Below, in pieces: positions 6,682 to 10,101 of a DNA stretch of 10,101 bases. The notes under the pieces are model-generated. The model was not told the origin of the DNA. It searched no databases and saw only the letters and a list, made by a program, of their open reading frames with translations. Source of the DNA: UBA5314 sp039679855 (lineage in GTDB: Bacteria; Bacillota; Syntrophomonadia; Syntrophomonadales; Syntrophomonadaceae); NCBI GenBank assembly GCA_039679855.1, contig JBDKUE010000130.1, positions 1 through 10,101 on the forward strand. Reading direction: 5' to 3'. The translations under genes and the position numbers were made by a program. The first letter of the stretch is position 1. The number at the start of each line of letters is the position of its first letter.

Positions 6682-7554
6682 TTAGCCGTTGGCCAGGGAG
6701 ATCTTAGTTAATTCTTGGGTCATATGAGCAACTATACCTGTGAATAAAACCTCCTGGCTGCTGGGGTAGGAAATGCAGAAGAATACTACTTTATCGGCAC
6801 TTACGATTCCGCACTCGTAGAAAGTTATTTCAGGGCCCTGGCCACTTTCCCCGCCCTCGTAGGTCAGGCGATAGAATTTTTGATCGGCATATTCCGAAGT
6901 GATATGTGCCACCCGGTTTTTAGCATCGGCCAGTAGATCTTGACCGGTTTTATTTTTCACGTTGTTCATTTCAGCCCATATCTTCAGATTATATAAATGG
7001 TCAGCTGTTTCCATGGAAACTCCGTTTCCATCAGCAGCATCAAACGAAGCGTCAAATATATTGGGATATGGTAAGGAATAGCCGATGCCGTTGTTGGTGT
7101 AGGTTTTGTACTCAATGGTTTTTGGCAGAGCTGCTGATGTAATGGTGACTGTTTGAGTGGCAGAGTCCCAGGATACGGTGCACCCAAATGCCATACTGAC
7201 AAAGCCCAGCGGCACCAGGGTGCGTCCATCCACTATCTGCGCAGGTACATCCAGGGTTTTTACGACTCCATTTATAGTCGGAGAAGTTGAATTTACAGGG
7301 ATTATCACTGTGATCCCGTCTTTTACGCCTTTAGCCTGGCCGGCTGCGACATCCCAGCTTACCTGGGCGCCCATTGCTTCAAAAATAGCGCTCATCGGAA
7401 CCAATACCCGCCCGTCCTGAATCATCGGAGGCACATCAAAGGTCAGTGTTTTTCCATCTAAAATAACTGTAGGTGCTTTACTGGCCATGGCTGGCATTAC
7501 GAGAGTTGTTAATAATACGAGTACCAGGAACAAACAAGTGAACCGCTTCTTCAT
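6682..7554 (-). CDS. exported protein with two copper-amine-oxidase-N type repeats
   Basis: 290 residues. MKKRFTCLFLVLVLLTTLVM then PAMASKA is a standard signal peptide, cleaved near residue 25-27. Two repeats of the copper amine oxidase N-terminal domain type follow: residues 30-83, with MIQDGRVLVPMSAIFEAMGA and VSWD, and residues 94-138, with QIVDGRTLVPLGFVSMAFGC and VSWD. The domain is non-catalytic, common in secreted clostridial proteins and thought to bind cell-wall or extracellular ligands. No amine oxidase catalytic domain is present. Residues 150-286 start with YTNNGIGYSLPYPNIF, which resembles the opening of PsbP-like domains (inferred). Cys248 and Cys260 could pair if oxidised. AAAGGAAAGGG lies about 9 bases before the ATG. 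It is probably a single-gene transcript ended by the hairpin at 6628-6652. Confidence 0.88.
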   Translation of the reverse strand: MKKRFTCLFLVLVLLTTLVMPAMASKAPTVILDGKTLTFDVPPMIQDGRVLVPMSAIFEAMGAQVSWDVAAGQAKGVKDGITVIIPVNSTSPTINGVVKTLDVPAQIVDGRTLVPLGFVSMAFGCTVSWDSATQTVTITSAALPKTIEYKTYTNNGIGYSLPYPNIFDASFDAADGNGVSMETADHLYNLKIWAEMNNVKNKTGQDLLADAKNRVAHITSEYADQKFYRLTYEGGESGQGPEITFYECGIVSADKVVFFCISYPSSQEVLFTGIVAHMTQELTKISLANG

Positions 7555-7968
7555 TCAATCAATCCCTTTCCTTTGTGTTGCTGGATTTTGGTTAGGAGTT
7601 GCCCGCCAGTACACTCGTTCAATACCAGTCATATCGCCCGGTTTTAGCTGCAACTCGATATCAATATTGAAACTATTTTACCAGGATGAGCCATTAAATG
7701 CCATTATATTCTTTGCAATATAGTGACGCAACTATCACAGGTCGATGCCTTGCTTCTACGTTTGTTAAACATTTCCATACAAATGTCAAGGAGACGGAGT
7801 TGTCGGCAAGGCCGCCTTTCAATTTCCGAAAGGCCCTTTCAACCGGCCGACAATACCCATTTTTGTGTCTACGAGACCAGCATTTAAAAATAATTTATAC
7901 AAGTTTTCAATACAAAGTACTATAGTGATAGTAAGGAAGTATTCAAAATGATCCGGGGGTGATAAATC
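7555..7968. other. 414-base divergent intergenic region rich in inverted repeats
   Basis: The region lies between the leftward exported-protein gene and the rightward CxxC gene. No frame in it is convincing; an ATG at 7698 opens 75 codons but runs through a hairpin and is not protein-like. It contains the palindrome TCAATATTGA (7661-7670), the inverted repeat TATATT/AATATA (7705-7710 and 7717-7722), ATAGT/ACTAT (7720-7724 and 7731-7735), and the larger two-tier hairpin described separately. No consensus promoter with 16-18 base spacing was found for either flanking gene. Confidence 0.6.
7800..7862 (+). ncRNA. two-tier hairpin, candidate leader RNA or attenuator
   Basis: The outer stem TTGTCGGC (7800-7807) pairs perfectly with GCCGACAA (7846-7853). 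Inside it GCCTTTC (7814-7820) pairs with GAAAGGC (7828-7834) across a 7-base loop. The element is followed after five bases by ATTTTTG, so the rightward transcript could terminate here. CCTTTCAA occurs twice (7815-7822 and 7835-7842), next to the single GAAAGG. The structure ends about 115 bases before the CxxC protein gene. It may be a regulated leader, a small RNA, or only a hairpin repeat. It matches no RNA family I know. Confidence 0.4.
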
Positions 7969-8166
7969 ATGCCGTTGATCTATTTTGAAGTATTTTGCGC
8001 CAAATGTGGAAAGGGTCTCTGCAAACTCACGACGGTTGATGAGAGAAGCGGGCTTAAAGTGGAAGTTCAGCCCTGCCCGAAATGCCTGAAAGATGCTGAA
8101 GACAATGGATTTGATAAAGGATTTCTCGGAGCTTACCAGGACACCAGAGAATATGCAGAAAAATAA
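7969..8166 (+). CDS. small protein with two CxxC motifs, probable zinc ribbon
   Basis: 65 residues. CAKCG (10-14) and CPKC (36-39) give four cysteines spaced like a zinc ribbon, with a further Cys18. The C-terminal part is acidic and polar (KDAEDNGFDKGFLGAYQDTR), without a membrane segment, so it is probably cytoplasmic. GGGGGTGA lies about 6 bases before the ATG and a strong terminator follows the stop within 13 bases, so it is a genuine one-gene transcript. Function is unknown: small ribbons of this kind can bind nucleic acid or a protein partner, but nothing here decides. The hairpin-containing 5' region suggests regulation at the RNA level. Confidence 0.8.
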   Translation: MPLIYFEVFCAKCGKGLCKLTTVDERSGLKVEVQPCPKCLKDAEDNGFDKGFLGAYQDTREYAEK

Positions 8167-8178
8167 AGTAATGGCTTA

Positions 8179-8202
8179 GGGCTGCCCCAGGGCGGCCTTT
8201 TT
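8179..8202 (+). terminator. Rho-independent terminator of the CxxC protein gene
   Basis: GGGCTGCC (8179-8186) pairs with GGCGGCCT (8191-8198, two G-U pairs) around a 4-base loop and is followed by a run of five T. It starts 12 bases after the stop codon. Confidence 0.88.
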
Positions 8203-8287
8203 GCTCCCTTAAAAAACTGCAGACGAGTCGGGGCGGGAACTATCATCCCTGACACGGCTGGTTTGAGCGAGCCCTCTAAGTATTAAC

Positions 8288-8638
8288 CTATTTGTCGCCC
8301 TCTTCCGGCACTATGCAGATGAAGCTAAGCTCACCGCTGCCGGTGTTGGTAAACTGGTGCTCAAGATTATCGGGTACATAGGCTACCGAGCCAGTCTGCA
8401 CTTCATAATTCTGGCCGTCCAGATACAGGCTACCCTGGCCGCTTATTATATAGTTGATATGGGGCCAGGGGTGGGAATGACGCGGGGTAAAGCCTTCCGG
8501 GCCTATCGTAAAAATGCGCATAACCCAGCCCTGCCAGCCCTGCTCGGGGCCAACCGCCACCTGCTTCATAACATTCAGGGCCTTGCCCGGAATGCTTACC
8601 TCTATTCCCGGTATTTTCGCAACGTGATCAACATGCAT
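8288..8638 (-). CDS. small single-domain cupin protein
   Basis: The start chosen is the ATG at 8636-8638, preceded by GGGGAGG at 7 bases, giving 116 residues. A GTG 39 bases upstream in frame has no comparable site. Cupin motif 1 is GFTPRHSHPWPHINYIISGQ (49-68) with His54, His56 and His60. Motif 2 is GSVAYVPDNLEHQFTN (83-98) with His94. The usual motif-1 glutamate is absent, its place being taken by His60/Ile61, and PDN replaces the usual PxG. It should fold as one beta barrel holding a divalent metal in the cytoplasm; no catalytic role or substrate can be named. It starts 75 bases after the PrsA-like gene on the same strand without a visible terminator between, so it is possibly co-transcribed. 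Confidence 0.87.
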   Translation of the reverse strand: MHVDHVAKIPGIEVSIPGKALNVMKQVAVGPEQGWQGWVMRIFTIGPEGFTPRHSHPWPHINYIISGQGSLYLDGQNYEVQTGSVAYVPDNLEHQFTNTGSGELSFICIVPEEGDK

Positions 8639-8713
8639 GCTTCTGCCTCCCCAGTTATTCATTAATTCTGATACCACGGGTTATCCAGTCTACAACGCAG
8701 TTTTGTATTTCGA

Positions 8714-9601
8714 CTACTTTGGGGCCAGGAATTTCTCTATTTTGTATTGCTGGTACATTTCCTCGATCCAGGTGTTGTATTCGGTTTCTATTTTTTGCTC
8801 CAATACAGCTTCATAAATCTGAGGTTTGCTTTGTTCAAAATTGGCCTCCTGGGCTTCTTTGATTTCATCAACTTTTATAAGGTGGTACCCGAATTCGGTC
8901 TTGACCGGATCACTTATTTGTCCAACCTTCAAGGAAAAAGCGGCTGTGTCAAATTCCTTGATCATCTCCCCCTTGCGAATAAAACCCAGCACCCCGCCAC
9001 CGTCCCTGGTTGCTGTATCTGTGGAGTTTTCCTGGGCCATTTTAGCAAAATCTTCGCCGTTCACCAACCGTTTTTTTATTTCATCGGCCTTTTCCTGGGT
9101 ATCCAGCAGGATGTGGCTGACCTTTACCTGCTTCTCCTGGGCGAACGAAGCCTTGTTATCTGTAAAGTAAGCCTTCAACTCATCGTCACTGACGGAAACT
9201 CGCGGTTCCATGAGCTTCCTTATTTTCATAGATAGTGCTATGTCCTTTTTTATATCATCCAGTGTAAAACCGCTGCTGGTCAGTGCTTGAAGAAAGGCAT
9301 CCTGCCCCCCGTAATCGTTATAGTACTTTTGCAGTTCGGCTTGAATTTCCTGATCGGTCACCGCGATCTTTTGTTTTTGGGCTTCGAGATTGACGATCCT
9401 TTCCGCGATTAAAGAATTCAGAGCCTCTTTGCCGTTTTGCTTGACCATCAGATTATACAATTCCGTTTTAGTTATTTTATCTCCATTAACACTGGCCACC
9501 GTTTCCGACTTTCCTTTTACATAAAAGATGGCGCCGACCGCCAAGATTACAGCCAGAATGCTCAGAAGGATATATATATTGCTTTTCTTTTTCAAATTCA
9601 T
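8714..9601 (-). CDS. prsA: PrsA-like extracytoplasmic foldase, parvulin peptidyl-prolyl isomerase
   Basis: 295 residues. The N-terminus MNLKKKSN plus a hydrophobic segment at 9-28 acts as signal or anchor. There is no lipobox Cys, unlike B. subtilis PrsA, so the protein is held by an uncleaved anchor or released. Residues 34-150 are the SurA/PrsA-type helical chaperone region (VASVNGDKITKTELYNLMVK). Residues 159-247 are a parvulin domain, with VKVSHILL (His163), GGGVLGFI in place of the usual GGDLG, FSLKVGQISDPVKTEFGYHL (His240) and IKV. Residues 250-295 form a C-terminal helical tail. The family speeds proline isomerisation and folding of exported proteins just outside the membrane. AGGGGTG lies about 10 bases before the ATG. 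The cupin gene follows on the same strand. Confidence 0.93.
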   Translation of the reverse strand: MNLKKKSNIYILLSILAVILAVGAIFYVKGKSETVASVNGDKITKTELYNLMVKQNGKEALNSLIAERIVNLEAQKQKIAVTDQEIQAELQKYYNDYGGQDAFLQALTSSGFTLDDIKKDIALSMKIRKLMEPRVSVSDDELKAYFTDNKASFAQEKQVKVSHILLDTQEKADEIKKRLVNGEDFAKMAQENSTDTATRDGGGVLGFIRKGEMIKEFDTAAFSLKVGQISDPVKTEFGYHLIKVDEIKEAQEANFEQSKPQIYEAVLEQKIETEYNTWIEEMYQQYKIEKFLAPK

Positions 9602-9621
9602 TATGTGGATGCACCCCTTTT

Positions 9622-9649
9622 ATTAAAAATCGCTCGAGACATTCGTCAA
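9622..9649 (-). promoter_or_regulatory. possible promoter before the PrsA-like gene
   Basis: On the minus strand TTGACG (9644-9649) and TTTAAT (9622-9627) are 16 bases apart, each one base from consensus. The predicted transcript start, near 9615, would fall inside the AGGGGTG ribosome binding site, so either the start lies slightly earlier or the match is accidental. Confidence 0.35.
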
Positions 9650-9809
9650 AGAGTACTGCTTTTATTAATCGCCTATCATCGGCCTTTTCATACTTAGCCT
9701 GAACGGTCATACCACTGTTATTTTACATCTTTTTACTGAAAAAGGGCTTAAATATTTCCGCCCGGTGGCAAACTAGTAAGGCTTTAACTTTGGTTAAGGA
9801 GGAAATAGT

Positions 9810-10101
9810 ATGCCTAAAAACGGACTATCAGCGTTCCAGCTCACCATGCTGGCCCTTGGAACCGTAGTAGGGGGTTCCTTTTTCCTGGGTTCATCCATCG
9901 CCATTAAAGCTGCTGGGCCCTCCATAATTATCGGTTTTTTTATCGGGGGTGTAATGACTTACATTATACTCACCGCTTTATCGGAAATGACCACGGCCAA
10001 CGCCCATCCCGGTTCTTTCCGAGCCTTTGCCGCTGAAGCCTACGGCCCTTTCTCCGGTTTTTTAGTTGGTTGGGTTTACTGGACCGGCATGATCCTGGCC
10101 A
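9810..10101 (+). CDS. amino-acid permease of the APC superfamily, 5' part only
   Basis: The first 97 codons of a gene that runs past the window end. MPKNGLSAFQLTMLALGTVV is followed by GGSFFLGSSIAIKAAGPS, the APC helix 1 pattern with its Gly-rich break. Helix 2 follows (IIIGFFIGGVMTYIILTALS), then EMTTANAHPGSFRAFAAEAY and GPFSGFLVGWVYWTGMILA, the beginning of helix 3. The GSF and GxxxGWxYW signatures are typical of APC amino-acid transporters, which import amino acids with protons or by exchange. The substrate cannot be told from this part. AAGGAGG lies 7 bases before the ATG. The 5-base inverted repeat TTAAC/GTTAA (9784-9788 and 9793-9797) overlaps the ribosome binding site and could affect access to it. 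The gene is transcribed away from the PrsA-like gene. Confidence 0.88.
   Translation, partial: MPKNGLSAFQLTMLALGTVVGGSFFLGSSIAIKAAGPSIIIGFFIGGVMTYIILTALSEMTTANAHPGSFRAFAAEAYGPFSGFLVGWVYWTGMILA

Noticed and set aside
7698..7925. Rightward frame of 75 codons between the exported-protein and CxxC genes
   Set aside because: It runs through the two-tier hairpin, lacks protein-like composition and is not supported by spacing to neighbours.
8639..8677. Upstream GTG extending the cupin by 13 residues
   Set aside because: The GGGGAGG site lies inside this extension and points to the ATG at 8636-8638.
8747..9235. Rightward frame of 162 codons opposite the PrsA-like gene
   Set aside because: Antisense shadow of a clear coding region, with no ribosome binding site or recognisable domain.
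1..10101. CRISPR array, tRNA, rRNA, insertion sequence or prophage genes
   Set aside because: No regularly spaced repeats, no cloverleaf or rRNA segments, and no transposase, integrase or phage-like protein was seen on either strand.

Overview
The window looks like chromosomal DNA of a low-to-mid GC Gram-positive anaerobe of the Clostridia, probably Peptococcaceae or Syntrophomonadaceae-like. This is inferred from three things: strong GGAGG-type ribosome binding sites, a copper-amine-oxidase-N repeat protein of the kind common in Clostridia, and a dispersed hairpin repeat of the form GTCATTGCGAGGAGCGAAGC. There is no rRNA, tRNA, CRISPR array, transposase or phage module. No species can be assigned from the sequence alone.

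Left part (1-2646): a self-complementary repeat cut by the window edge, a Rho-independent terminator usable on both strands, about 300 bases without a gene, then a leftward gene for a Uup-type ABC-F ATPase. A divergent intergenic region separates this from rightward genes.

Centre-left (2647-4954, rightward): a lone TadE/TadG-like protein with an N-terminal membrane anchor and no other Tad pilus genes nearby. Its frame continues past the stop with only one further stop for about 48 codons. Next comes a probable two-gene unit with its own TTGTAA-17-TATAAT promoter: a small one-TM cationic protein with a problematic start codon, then a short, stand-alone YidC/Oxa1 insertase with Lys where the conserved Arg of the groove normally lies. 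A GC-rich hairpin follows.

Centre-right (5134-7554, leftward): a membrane-anchored alpha/beta hydrolase resembling S28/S33 serine peptidases, and an exported protein with two copper-amine-oxidase-N type repeats and a C-terminal domain that may be PsbP-like. The second has its own terminator, so the two are probably separate transcripts.

Right part (7555-10101): a 414-base region without a gene that holds a two-tier hairpin, a 65-residue rightward protein with two CxxC motifs closed by a good terminator, a leftward pair (a PrsA-like foldase followed by a small cupin), and the first 97 codons of a rightward amino-acid permease that runs off the window.

Many of the genes act at the cell envelope: membrane insertion (YidC), folding outside the membrane (PrsA), exported or anchored proteins (TadG-like, hydrolase, copper-amine-oxidase-N protein) and transport (permease). 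Gene orientations alternate and terminators intervene, so this looks like a set of short independent transcripts rather than one large operon. I do not see a clear new defence or mobile system. The most unusual spots are the TadG-like/small protein/YidC neighbourhood and the hairpin leader before the CxxC protein.
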